NCBI GenBank assembly: GCA_002238445.1
Contig: MPML01000023.1
Location: 1-62,989 of the forward strand
From: Caldilineaceae bacterium bin5
Lineage (GTDB): Bacteria > Chloroflexota > Anaerolineae > Caldilineales > Caldilineaceae
Length of the DNA: 62,989 nt
Direction: 5' to 3'
Shown here: piece by piece, positions 15,071-22,222 of the stretch
How the letters are laid out: each line of letters opens with the position of its first letter
How positions within the stretch are numbered: position 1 is the stretch's first letter
Translations under genes and position numbers: made by a program
Notes under the pieces: generated by a model
The model's database searches: none
The model's input: only the letters and a program-made list of their open reading frames with translations
Told to the model about the DNA's origin: nothing

Positions 15071-17581
15071 TCAGTTCACCCACACCGCTGCATAACAGTG
15101 GGCAAAGTCGTGCGCCACCAGCCTCTGCCGGCCTCCATTCAGCGAGATCAGATGGAGGAATCCATCGTCAACACGTACCAGCCACGCCTCGTCCGCCGAC
15201 AGATCATATCCCGGAAAGGCCAACGAAGTCTCTGTCGAATATTTCAGGATTTCACCCGTCTGGTTGTTGTAGATATGAAGATGCCAGCTGTTGGGGCTTC
15301 GTTCCACGCTGTGAACGAAAAGCCAGCGCCCGTCCGCGGAGAAGCGCAAAGACCGGTTCCGCTCAAGGGGATTGTCGACCTGCAGCAACTTTGTAATCTC
15401 GTCTGTGGTAAGGTCGTAAACAAAAACATGGGTGGTCCCCGCGCCCGTTCCGCCTTCAACGCGTGCGCCGATATACAGCCGGTCGGGGAAAGCCGGATGC
15501 GCAGCCAACGCTACAGGCGTGATCTGTGTCGCATCGGTCGCGTTCTGCAGCGCGCCAGCCAGCCTCTCCATCTCCACAAGCGTTCTCAACGCAAGATTCG
15601 GCAGCGTCACCTCATCCACCCGCAGGCCTTCGTCCGGCTGAATGAAGGCAAACCGCCTGTTGTCCAGCCACGCCACCGACCGGCCGCGCCCAACCGCCAT
15701 TTGCGTTTCTCCCACTTCGTTTCCCAGCCACAGCACACCGTCCCCGCGCACCACAACCGTCCTCTCCCCGTCAGGCGGCCAGGCAGGCATACCTTCCAGA
15801 GTACGGATCGCACACGCGCCCTTGTCGCACTCCGCCTGACTCAGATAGTTGAACCGGGAGGGCGACTGCCGGCGGTTGTCATATGAGTAAAAGAGCATCC
15901 CGCCGGCATTGGTCCCCACTGCATACAGGGGGGCATTGTCAGACCGGTAGGTCACATCCTGCGCGCTCCCCTCACGCCAGATCTGTACCTGGGAGGCGCT
16001 CGCCGCCGCTCCCCATTCCCCCAATCTCTGCAGCAGAACCCCGTCATCGTTCGGCAAGGAGTACATCAGACGAAACGACCCGCTGCCATTCTCCTCGACA
16101 TATTCGCCTTCCTGCAGATTGTAGCGGTACAGGTTGGCGCCGTTGAACCGTTCCGCCGTGCAGAGCAGTTGCAGGTCCTGTTCGGGCAAGGCTCTGGCTG
16201 GGGCCGTATCAGCGGCCAACTGCTGATCGGCATACCGGATCCACTCTTTCTGAAGCCAGCGCATGTAGCTGCCCTGACTTGCCTGGCTCCTGTTGTACGG
16301 GAGGGCGTTGAGCAGCCACGGGCTATAGGTATCGAAGCGGAACAGCAGTCGCTGCAGCGAGGCCGGCGAGCGCTGCGGGTTGGACGCAAGGATAAAGTCC
16401 ACGATGCTATAGACCATCTTCTGGATATATGGGGTGATGTTGTTGTAGGAACGCTGGAGATAGACCCAGTGAAGGTTCGTCACATCGTGAATCGAACCTT
16501 GCAAAATCTCCTCATAGCTGGCAGCCTCCAGAGGCCACGGTATAATCCCCAACCGGCTTAGTTGCTTGTCCAGTAAAGCGCGGAAGAATACGATTTTTTC
16601 ACAGCAGCGCCAACCAACGACGTCGGCGATCCCTCCACTCACGATCAGCGGCGCGTAGCCGGCGCGTACAGCCTGATAACCGGCGTCATCCACCGGGCTG
16701 CCGATCAGGCTCGGCGTCGGCAGTTTCAGCCCCGGCCCGTCAGCTTCCATGCTTTTTAGTAACGCATTGGACATCCCATCCCAGTGGGATCCGGACGGCG
16801 CCCCCTCCGCCATGCGCGCGAGCGAGCCGGACTCGGTGGACAGTGTCACCTTCAGTCTCCAGCTGCGGCGGCAGCGCAAACCATCCACATTTCCGCAGAC
16901 TGCCGCCAGCATAGCGTCCCATTCGCGCGCCAGCTGCTCGACCGTGTCTGCGTCGCGTTCCGGGTATTCGACCGTCAGATAACGGCCTGTGAACGTCTGT
17001 TTCTCACCCCAGAAGGAAGGGTAGGCGGGGACTAGCACCCAACTGGTCTTTTCGTCCCGGTAGGTAACGATCTGGTGAAGAGTCACCGGCGAGCCGTCAG
17101 CACCAGTGTAAGGGAAGGCCAGAGTGACGGTCGCCATCCCCCAATCAGAAGTGAATGCGACATCCACTACCTGGCCGGTGGGCGCCTGCTCATCAGCGCC
17201 GCCGACCAGGGCCAAGCCGAAGAACGGCCGGTCCCAGCGTATTCCGCTGCGAAGCATTCCCTTCTGGGTTTTGCCCCAATTGGGGTAGTCCGGCGAAATC
17301 ATGCCGCCGAAGAGCGCGCTGTCGCGGTCGCGCTCGGCCTCCTGCACGATTCCATGCACGGCCAGCACCTCAGCTTCGACGGTGGCAGCGATAGCATCCA
17401 ATCGTCTCAGAAAAACATAGCGCACGCCCCAGATGACCACCACCAGTAGCAGCAGCAGAACAAGCGACGTCGAGAAACGCCTCAGCCTGCTGCGGCGCTT
17501 CGGCGCCCGCGCCTCTACCTTCGGAACTTCCTCTTGGCGCCGGCCCTCCTCATCTTCAAGTGTCCGCCACTCGAGCCCCAT
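15071..17581 (-). CDS. Large membrane-anchored extracellular protein, propeller-like C-terminus, function unknown
   Basis: 836 residues. Residues 1-35 are cytoplasmic and basic (APKRRSRLRR), 38-56 form one membrane helix (TSLVLLLLLVVVIWGVRYVF), and the rest should lie outside. About 110-460 is an uncharacterised domain with cysteines (CGNVDGLRCRR, GWRCCEK). About 460-836 has repeating strand segments typical of WD40/TolB-like propellers ('RSLRFSADGRWLFVHSVE', 'YDLSADEAWLVRVDDGFLHL', 'VFVYDLTTDEI'). No HExxH or other catalytic motif was found. It could be a sensor or surface protein. No operon partner; MITE copy 2 lies just after its stop. Confidence 0.75.
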   Translation of the reverse strand: MGLEWRTLEDEEGRRQEEVPKVEARAPKRRSRLRRFSTSLVLLLLLVVVIWGVRYVFLRRLDAIAATVEAEVLAVHGIVQEAERDRDSALFGGMISPDYPNWGKTQKGMLRSGIRWDRPFFGLALVGGADEQAPTGQVVDVAFTSDWGMATVTLAFPYTGADGSPVTLHQIVTYRDEKTSWVLVPAYPSFWGEKQTFTGRYLTVEYPERDADTVEQLAREWDAMLAAVCGNVDGLRCRRSWRLKVTLSTESGSLARMAEGAPSGSHWDGMSNALLKSMEADGPGLKLPTPSLIGSPVDDAGYQAVRAGYAPLIVSGGIADVVGWRCCEKIVFFRALLDKQLSRLGIIPWPLEAASYEEILQGSIHDVTNLHWVYLQRSYNNITPYIQKMVYSIVDFILASNPQRSPASLQRLLFRFDTYSPWLLNALPYNRSQASQGSYMRWLQKEWIRYADQQLAADTAPARALPEQDLQLLCTAERFNGANLYRYNLQEGEYVEENGSGSFRLMYSLPNDDGVLLQRLGEWGAAASASQVQIWREGSAQDVTYRSDNAPLYAVGTNAGGMLFYSYDNRRQSPSRFNYLSQAECDKGACAIRTLEGMPAWPPDGERTVVVRGDGVLWLGNEVGETQMAVGRGRSVAWLDNRRFAFIQPDEGLRVDEVTLPNLALRTLVEMERLAGALQNATDATQITPVALAAHPAFPDRLYIGARVEGGTGAGTTHVFVYDLTTDEITKLLQVDNPLERNRSLRFSADGRWLFVHSVERSPNSWHLHIYNNQTGEILKYSTETSLAFPGYDLSADEAWLVRVDDGFLHLISLNGGRQRLVAHDFAHCYAAVWVN

Positions 17582-17675
17582 GGGGTTGTCCGTAGCCCGT
17601 GGTCAGCAACCCACGGCTAGTGCAGGTTCCGCTTTGACCCCTCTAATTCACGGCCCCTGCATTCCGCCTCGTCCG

Positions 17676-18620
17676 TCACACTAACCCGTAAAACGTTGCT
17701 GCGTTGTCATGCAGCAACTTGCGCTGCTCGGTCTCGCTGCGGTCGGCGATGATCTCTTTCAGCGCCTCCACCCAACCACGGTAGGTAGAGTCTGCACCGA
17801 GCAAGCAGACCGGCCAGTCGCCGCCGAAGACGACGCGGTCGGGGCCGAAGCTGTTGAGGCAGTGGTTGACGGCTGGCGCCAGGTCCGCGGCGGTCCAGCC
17901 GGGCCGGGTGCGGGCGATGATCCCGGAGATCTTGCAGATCGTGTTGGGCAGTGCGGCCAGCGCTTCGATGCCGTCCATCCACAGCTGCCGGTCATGCCAG
18001 AAGGGGTCGTTGGTGTCGGTATGGTCGGCGATGGTCAGGTTGGAGTCCGCCTGCCCTGCATCGCTGCCGGGCAGGACGCCGCTGATCAGGTACGGGTCGC
18101 CGTTGCCGCAGTGATCGACCACGAAGCGGGTATCAGGGCATTGCTGCGCCAGCGTTACGCCGTCGCCCAGCTCCGAGGGCCGCATACAGAGGTCGAAGCA
18201 GAGCCCCAACTCGCCGAGTAGCTGCACATTTTCGACGACCTGGGGCGCCAGGCAGGTGCCCTGCGGCGTGCCCGGCCCGTGCAGCACCTGGCGCACGCCT
18301 TTGATCGCGGGGCTGCCGGCATAGCGCCGGATGTAATCGGCGAAGTCGGCGGTGGTTACGTTACCGCCGATCACCGCGGCGGCGGTCGGGTTGTCATCGG
18401 CAGCGCAGAGTTCGATCAGATGCTCTGCCTCGATGACCTTCTGTGCCGCGGTTACGTCCACCTCCATGTAGACCGTTTTGACGACGTTCAGCCCTGCGGT
18501 CGCGGCCAGGTAATCGCTGGTTACATAGTTGCGGTTCAACGTCGGCGCGCTTTCCAGCCAGGGCATATCAAGCCGGCTCAGGTCCCACAGATGTTGATGC
18601 GTATCGATGATTGGAAGCAT
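17676..18620 (-). CDS. Amidohydrolase family 2 (L-fuconolactonase-like / TIM-barrel hydrolase)
   Basis: 314 residues. The first metal motif is 'IIDTHQHLWD' (HxH at 8-10), followed by 'TVYMEVDV', 'VVDHCGNGDP' (conserved HxG), 'KISGIIART' and the C-terminal 'VFGGDWPVCLL' with the catalytic Asp. This set is typical of COG3618 lactonases acting on sugar lactones such as L-fucono-1,5-lactone. The DUF362 gene directly upstream on the same strand may be co-expressed. A lactonase role fits the abundance of sugar dehydrogenases in the window, but is inferred. Confidence 0.85.
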   Translation of the reverse strand: MLPIIDTHQHLWDLSRLDMPWLESAPTLNRNYVTSDYLAATAGLNVVKTVYMEVDVTAAQKVIEAEHLIELCAADDNPTAAAVIGGNVTTADFADYIRRYAGSPAIKGVRQVLHGPGTPQGTCLAPQVVENVQLLGELGLCFDLCMRPSELGDGVTLAQQCPDTRFVVDHCGNGDPYLISGVLPGSDAGQADSNLTIADHTDTNDPFWHDRQLWMDGIEALAALPNTICKISGIIARTRPGWTAADLAPAVNHCLNSFGPDRVVFGGDWPVCLLGADSTYRGWVEALKEIIADRSETEQRKLLHDNAATFYGLV

Positions 18621-18665
18621 GGGAACCGCCTTTGTCAGAGATTGAAACGTTAAGAGTGAGGAATA

Positions 18666-18695
18666 AGGCCGGAATGGACTCTCTCTTCCCGGCCT
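18666..18695 (-). terminator. Possible hairpin between DUF362 and amidohydrolase genes
   Basis: AGGCCGG (18666-18672) pairs with CCGGCCT (18689-18695) over a 16-base loop. There is no T-tract on the minus strand, so termination would be weak; partial read-through into the amidohydrolase gene is possible. Confidence 0.25.
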
Positions 18696-18722
18696 CTTTA
18701 CTCTCTTCTCGTTGTTTTGGGA

Positions 18723-19673
18723 TTACGCCGCCAGCAGCTGCTCCGCATTTTCGACCTGCCACTGCAGCTGCAGCTCGGTCGTCTCGTGCGGCTTGAACTG
18801 CCGCGCCACCGATGCGATAGAGACGCCGCCCAGCAGCTCGATCTCGTCCAGGTCGGCAGTGCCCATGCCCTGGTCGTGGCCGTAGCGCAGGAAGCCCAGC
18901 TCCATCGGCTCGAAGCCCATCGTCTTGGCGATGACCGCGTCGGCTGCGAAGATATCAGTGCCCGCCGCGGCGATGCCGAAATCCAGTCCGTCGGTGCCGC
19001 CGGGTCCATTCCCCTGCAGGCCGCGTGCGCCGTCAAAAACGGCGACATCGGGGGTCATGAAACGGGCCAGCCGGATCAGGTTGATGCTCATGGCGCGCGA
19101 CTCTTCGGGGACGCGGCGTTCGGCATGGGTATTGAAGCCGTGCATCTTCACCCGGTCCTGCCGGTAGATGGTGCCCATGATCATGTTCTTCAGCGCCAGC
19201 GTGACAACGCAGGTATCATGCGTCTTGGGAATGGCGAGCGAAATCGTGCAGGGGCAGTCCAGTACCGTACGGGGCATGCGCACGATGGTCTCGCTGCCGT
19301 CGGCCAGCACGATCGGCGTCGACTCCCATTCGGTCTCCCGATGCAGATCCATCAGGCGCAGCGGGATCGAATATTCCTCTTCCAGCGCGTGGTAGCCGAA
19401 GTTGCGGTAGGCGTCCCACGTGTCCTGGGCGCCGGCCTCGGCGATGAGGACTTCGCGCGGCGGATTGGGCGTGGTGAGCAGGAAGTCGAGGACGCCGCGC
19501 AGCGCGTCGGCGTGGCTGGAGGCGAGCTGGTTCTCGCTGCTGAGAAAGTTCGGCTTGAGCATCACCTGCTCGGCCAGGCGGGATTCCACATCGGCCCGCA
19601 CCAGGTCCAGCGCGTTGAAGACGTTTGTGCGGCGATCCCCGCCGTTGACGAGACTGACTCGTGCTTTGGACAT
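18723..19673 (-). CDS. DUF362-domain protein
   Basis: 316 residues, single DUF362 domain: 'VMLKPNFLSSENQLASSHAD', 'EVLIAEAGAQDTWDAYRNFGY', 'TISLAIPKTHDTCVVTLALK' followed by 'NMIMG', and 'FDGARGLQGNGPGGT'. DUF362 proteins sometimes carry ferredoxin domains; this one has no CxxC clusters and no signal peptide. The biochemical role is unknown. A near-perfect AAGGAGG ribosome-binding site precedes the ATG at 19673. Confidence 0.8.
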   Translation of the reverse strand: MSKARVSLVNGGDRRTNVFNALDLVRADVESRLAEQVMLKPNFLSSENQLASSHADALRGVLDFLLTTPNPPREVLIAEAGAQDTWDAYRNFGYHALEEEYSIPLRLMDLHRETEWESTPIVLADGSETIVRMPRTVLDCPCTISLAIPKTHDTCVVTLALKNMIMGTIYRQDRVKMHGFNTHAERRVPEESRAMSINLIRLARFMTPDVAVFDGARGLQGNGPGGTDGLDFGIAAAGTDIFAADAVIAKTMGFEPMELGFLRYGHDQGMGTADLDEIELLGGVSIASVARQFKPHETTELQLQWQVENAEQLLAA

Positions 19674-20041
19674 CGTGGCCTCCTTGAGAAAGGTCGGACG
19701 TAATTGGTGGTGTAAGGGGGCACCCGTGGAGAGAAGGCTTGTTGTTCACAAGACGCATTGGGGTATCCCGGTGATGAGTGTACTCGTGGTTTACCGCTGT
19801 GTCAACCGTTGCCCCAAAGGATTGTATGCCCTGTGTGCTGGCATGTTTTTGACAGCGCCTGGCCACTCTAGTGGAAACGTGAGCTAAGAGGTAGGACAGA
19901 ACGGTTCACCATGCACGCGAAGGACAGACCACTGCCAGGCCGGCGAAAGTGATGGCCCGCTGGCCTGCCGTATGCAGACCGATGCAGTAAGTCCTTCGTT
20001 AACGGTAGTCTGAGCACGCGGGCATTCCTAAGGGAATAGGT
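19674..20041. other. Intergenic stretch without a supported gene
   Basis: About 370 bases upstream of both the minus-strand DUF362 gene and the plus-strand hicAB locus. Reading frames are short and unrecognisable. Promoters for the two divergent units must lie here or just to the right; only the hicAB one (20042-20070) is clear. Confidence 0.5.
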
Positions 20042-20070
20042 TTGACAAGAGCCGCTTCTTTGCCTACTGT
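20042..20070 (+). promoter_or_regulatory. Promoter of the second hicAB locus
   Basis: Consensus TTGACA (20042-20047), 17-bp spacer, TACTGT (20065-20070), 35 bases before the hicA start. The only perfect -35 box with 17-bp spacing that I found in the window. Confidence 0.6.
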
Positions 20071-20093
20071 ATCGACACGACTGATGCAGTAGG
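20063..20093 (+). promoter_or_regulatory. Inverted repeat overlapping the -10 box; candidate HicAB operator
   Basis: CCTACTG (20063-20069) and CAGTAGG (20087-20093) form an interrupted palindrome, with further partial symmetry (TATC / GATG) inside. It covers the -10 box and the expected transcription start. HicB-type antitoxins commonly autorepress from such sites; that this is the operator is inferred. Confidence 0.45.
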
Positions 20094-20105
20094 GAGTGTA
20101 AGGTA

Positions 20106-20672
20106 TTGAGCAGACGCACAAGACTTCGCCAACGAATTCTCGAAGGCCGCTCTGATGCGAATATCCGATTTGACGAGTTGCGCGCCCTGTTGTTGAGATT
20201 GGGATTCGTCGAACGCGTACGGGGAAGTCATCATATCTGTAACTACTTAGCCATATACAGTTTCTGTCTTGACCAGCCCTTCATCTCTACCGCCCTTCAG
20301 GCTATCTGATTGCGTATTCGGTTGGCGGCAGCCAGGTTGCTGGAGCCGCACTGCTGGAATGAGCACACACGGTCGGTGAGCGATGGTTTTGTAGGGGGGC
20401 GTTGCGGGGGCGCAGCCCCTGCACAAGGGAGGGCCGAAGGCCCAACCGCCCAAATGCAAAGAGAGAGTATAGAGGAGTGAGGAGAGAGTAAACAGATCTG
20501 CTCGCCTCATTCAGGATCGCAAATTAGTTGTGCCTGAGTAGTTTTTCATATCTTCAGAAAAGAAGGGGCGACCGAGAGACTGAATCTGCAACGCGACGGC
20601 AGCCATGCCAAGCCCTATCAAGTCAAGTAGATTCATGAGGTTATTCTGAAGTACAAGTTGGAAGAGGCGTGA
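20106..20672 (+). pseudogene. hicA: hicA toxin gene split by MITE copy 3 (and carrying an amber codon)
   Basis: From a TTG at 20106 the frame gives MSRRTRLRQRILEGRSDANI, RFDELRALLLRLGFVERVR, GSHHI, then runs into the MITE at 20239. Removing 20239-20553 (the element plus one TCATATCT duplication) restores the frame exactly: GSHHIFRKEGATERLNLQRD, then GSHAKPYQVK, an amber TAG where relatives have Gln, and IHEVILKYKLEEA ending in a TGA at 20670-20672 that overlaps the hicB ATG. Homologues read 'R.EG....INLQ..G.KAKPYQVKQVR.VILKYKL'. The catalytic His is in GSHH. The gene therefore has two independent lesions: the insertion and a CAG-to-TAG change. Confidence 0.88.
20239..20545 (+). mobile_element. 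MITE-like element, copy 3 (307 bp, 8-bp TSD TCATATCT) inside hicA
   Basis: Begins GTAACTACTTAGCC and ends GCCTGAGTAGTTTT, where the terminal GTTAC of other copies has become GTTTT. Flanked by the exact 8-bp repeat TCATATCT (20231-20238 and 20546-20553). The core (gggggcgttgcgggggcg, GGGCCGAAGGCCC hairpin) is in the same orientation as copies 1 and 4. The altered right end may make this copy immobile, which would fix the hicA disruption. Confidence 0.9.
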
Positions 20673-20884
20673 TGTACAAGTACGAGGTCATAATTTACTG
20701 GAGCAATGCTGACGACACATTCGTGGCGGAGGCGCCAGAGCTTCCCGGGTGCATGGCACACGGCGATACGCAGGAAATTGCGCTTCAGAACATCAACGAG
20801 GCGATGGCACTCTGGATCGACACGGCGCGTGAATTTGGCGACCCTGTACCGGAACCCAAGGGGGAGCGCCTGATGCTGGCATAG
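20672..20884 (+). CDS. hicB: HicB-family antitoxin (short form)
   Basis: 70 residues: 'YKYEVIIYWSNADDTFVAEA', 'PELPGCMAHGDTQEIALQNI', 'NEAMALWIDTAREFGDPVPEP'. This is the complete HicB RNase H-like domain without a DNA-binding tail. The ATG at 20672 overlaps the TGA of the disrupted hicA (TGATG), the normal coupling for hicAB. With hicA interrupted by 307 bp, translational coupling is lost, so expression of this gene would depend on sequence within the MITE or on re-initiation. Confidence 0.85.
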   Translation: MYKYEVIIYWSNADDTFVAEAPELPGCMAHGDTQEIALQNINEAMALWIDTAREFGDPVPEPKGERLMLA

Positions 20885-20992
20885 GCCGGTGATTTCGGTC
20901 TATCCTATTCCCCGGGTTTGGCCCTCAGTTTTCTGTAATTGCAAACGCATACGAATATGCCCACGATACGGAGCTCTGCCAGGAGACACAGA

Positions 20993-21742
20993 ATGGACAA
21001 TCTGGAAGCCAGGCTGGATCAGTTGGAAGAAGACGGCTTCATTACGGTCGAAAACGCGCTCAACCCGGAAGAGACCGAGCACGTCCGCCAGCGCATCAAC
21101 CATGCGCGCACGATGGGCTGGGAAGAGGGGCTGAACGACGTCGGCAATATGTGGTTCGATTCGCTCCTGGACCGTGAGCCGGATACCTACGCCCCCCTTG
21201 TCGGTCATCCCAGCATCCGCCCGATTTTGGAAGGGATGATGGGGCGGCAGTGCCAGCTGCGCAGCTTCCGCGCGCACATCAACCCGGGCCCCTATCTCCA
21301 GGAATGGCATCTCGATTTCTACGGCTACTGGCAGGAAAAGCACGATCTCGGCCACGGCCGTCTTGTCGTGCAGCCGGTCGGCATCAACACCACCTTTTAC
21401 TTTCAGGACAACGGTCCGGACCTGGCCCACCTGAAGTTTGTCAAAGACGGGCACAAGATAGAGCCGCCCCACCTCGACCCCATGGACCGGCCCAAGTTCG
21501 AGGCCTGGTGCGAGGCGCAGGAGCACGTTATCCTCTATCCCAAGGCGGGCGACTGCGTCATCTTCATCAACCATATCCCCCACCAGGGCGCCAAGCACCA
21601 GGAGCACATCGAGCGCAGCAATGTCGTCTGCCACTACCAGCTGACGCCGATGTATGAAGGGATCTGGCACGTGTCGCAGCCGCGCGGGTACGACGGGACG
21701 TTTCCGTTTGCGGAGGAGCGCAGGCCGTGGACGAAGGGGTAG
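20993..21742 (+). CDS. Phytanoyl-CoA dioxygenase (PhyH) family protein, copy A
   Basis: 249 residues, a 2-oxoglutarate/Fe(II) oxygenase of the PhyH family. The iron triad is H106-x-D108 in 'EWHLDFYGYW' and H197 in 'NHIPHQGAK'; the 2-oxoglutarate-binding Arg is probably in 'IERSNVVCHY' near 208. Start at 20993 preceded by CAGGAGACACAGA; an upstream extension of 18 residues lacks a ribosome-binding site. It differs from copy B (25174) at only four residues (N/T, Y/F, L/V, T/S), while many third codon positions differ. This suggests both copies are under selection. Substrate unknown; PhyH proteins hydroxylate many small molecules, not only phytanoyl-CoA. Confidence 0.88.
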   Translation: MDNLEARLDQLEEDGFITVENALNPEETEHVRQRINHARTMGWEEGLNDVGNMWFDSLLDREPDTYAPLVGHPSIRPILEGMMGRQCQLRSFRAHINPGPYLQEWHLDFYGYWQEKHDLGHGRLVVQPVGINTTFYFQDNGPDLAHLKFVKDGHKIEPPHLDPMDRPKFEAWCEAQEHVILYPKAGDCVIFINHIPHQGAKHQEHIERSNVVCHYQLTPMYEGIWHVSQPRGYDGTFPFAEERRPWTKG

Positions 21743-21822
21743 CCTGGGCGGTACATTCATCTGGTTTATCGATTGCCTGGAGTTGAGAAACGGACTGGGA
21801 GATCCCAACAGGAGGTGATCGG

Positions 21823-22110
21823 ATAATTGGTGAGAAGAAGAGGTTAGAGTTCACATACGCGGACTACTTTACTACACCCGAAGACAAGCGCTGCGAACTT
21901 CTGAACGGAGAACTAGCTGCGACCCCCGCGCCCAACGAAGCACACCAGAGAACACAGGCAGAATTGGGCTATCATCTGATGACCTTCGTGAAGACCAAGG
22001 GACTGAGCGCATCTATTGTTCCTCCAAGGATGTCGTCCTTTCGGATACCGACGTAGTGCGTCCCGACATGTTCTTCGTCTCCACTGCACAAGACGGCCTG
22101 GCGACTCCCG
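21823..22110 (+). pseudogene. Decayed Uma2-family (DUF820) gene
   Basis: Aligns with the intact Uma2 gene at 26088. The start codon has become ATA (21823-21825, followed by ATT as in the intact copy's ATG ATT). The frame continues as KKRLEFTYADYFTTPEDKRC, ELLNGELAATPAPNEAHQRT, QAELGYHLMTFVKTKGLS, then a 1-base deletion near 22010 shifts frame; in the shifted frame RIYCSSKDVVLSDTDVVRPD and MFFVSTAQDGL continue. Homology ends before the catalytic 'PDLVVEILSPST' motif. Three separate lesions: start loss, frameshift, 3' truncation. Confidence 0.85.
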
Positions 22111-22222
22111 GCGATCATGGGCTGAAGGTTTCCTGTACTTTGCTTTGACACCTACCCACGCCATCGCTTGAGAACGCGACCAAGCGAACCGTCCCCACCG
22201 ATTCCACCTCGATCACTCAGCG

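Larger units (their letters stand above)
20981..22110 (+). repeat. Segmental duplication, copy A (PhyH + decayed Uma2)
   Basis: From AGGAGACACAGAATGG at 20981 the sequence parallels 25162 onward: the PhyH gene (nearly identical), the intergenic region (clearly homologous) and the first half of Uma2. Homology fades near 22110. Copies A and B are about 4.2 kb apart in direct orientation, on either side of a minus-strand membrane-protein gene. Confidence 0.85.

Noticed and set aside
9859..20700. Amber (TAG) codon reassignment, because both hicA genes carry in-frame TAG
   Set aside because: Several clearly intact genes (both PhyH copies at 21742 and 25923, Uma2 at 26642, aminotransferase at 32340) end in TAG at the expected length, so TAG is a normal stop here.
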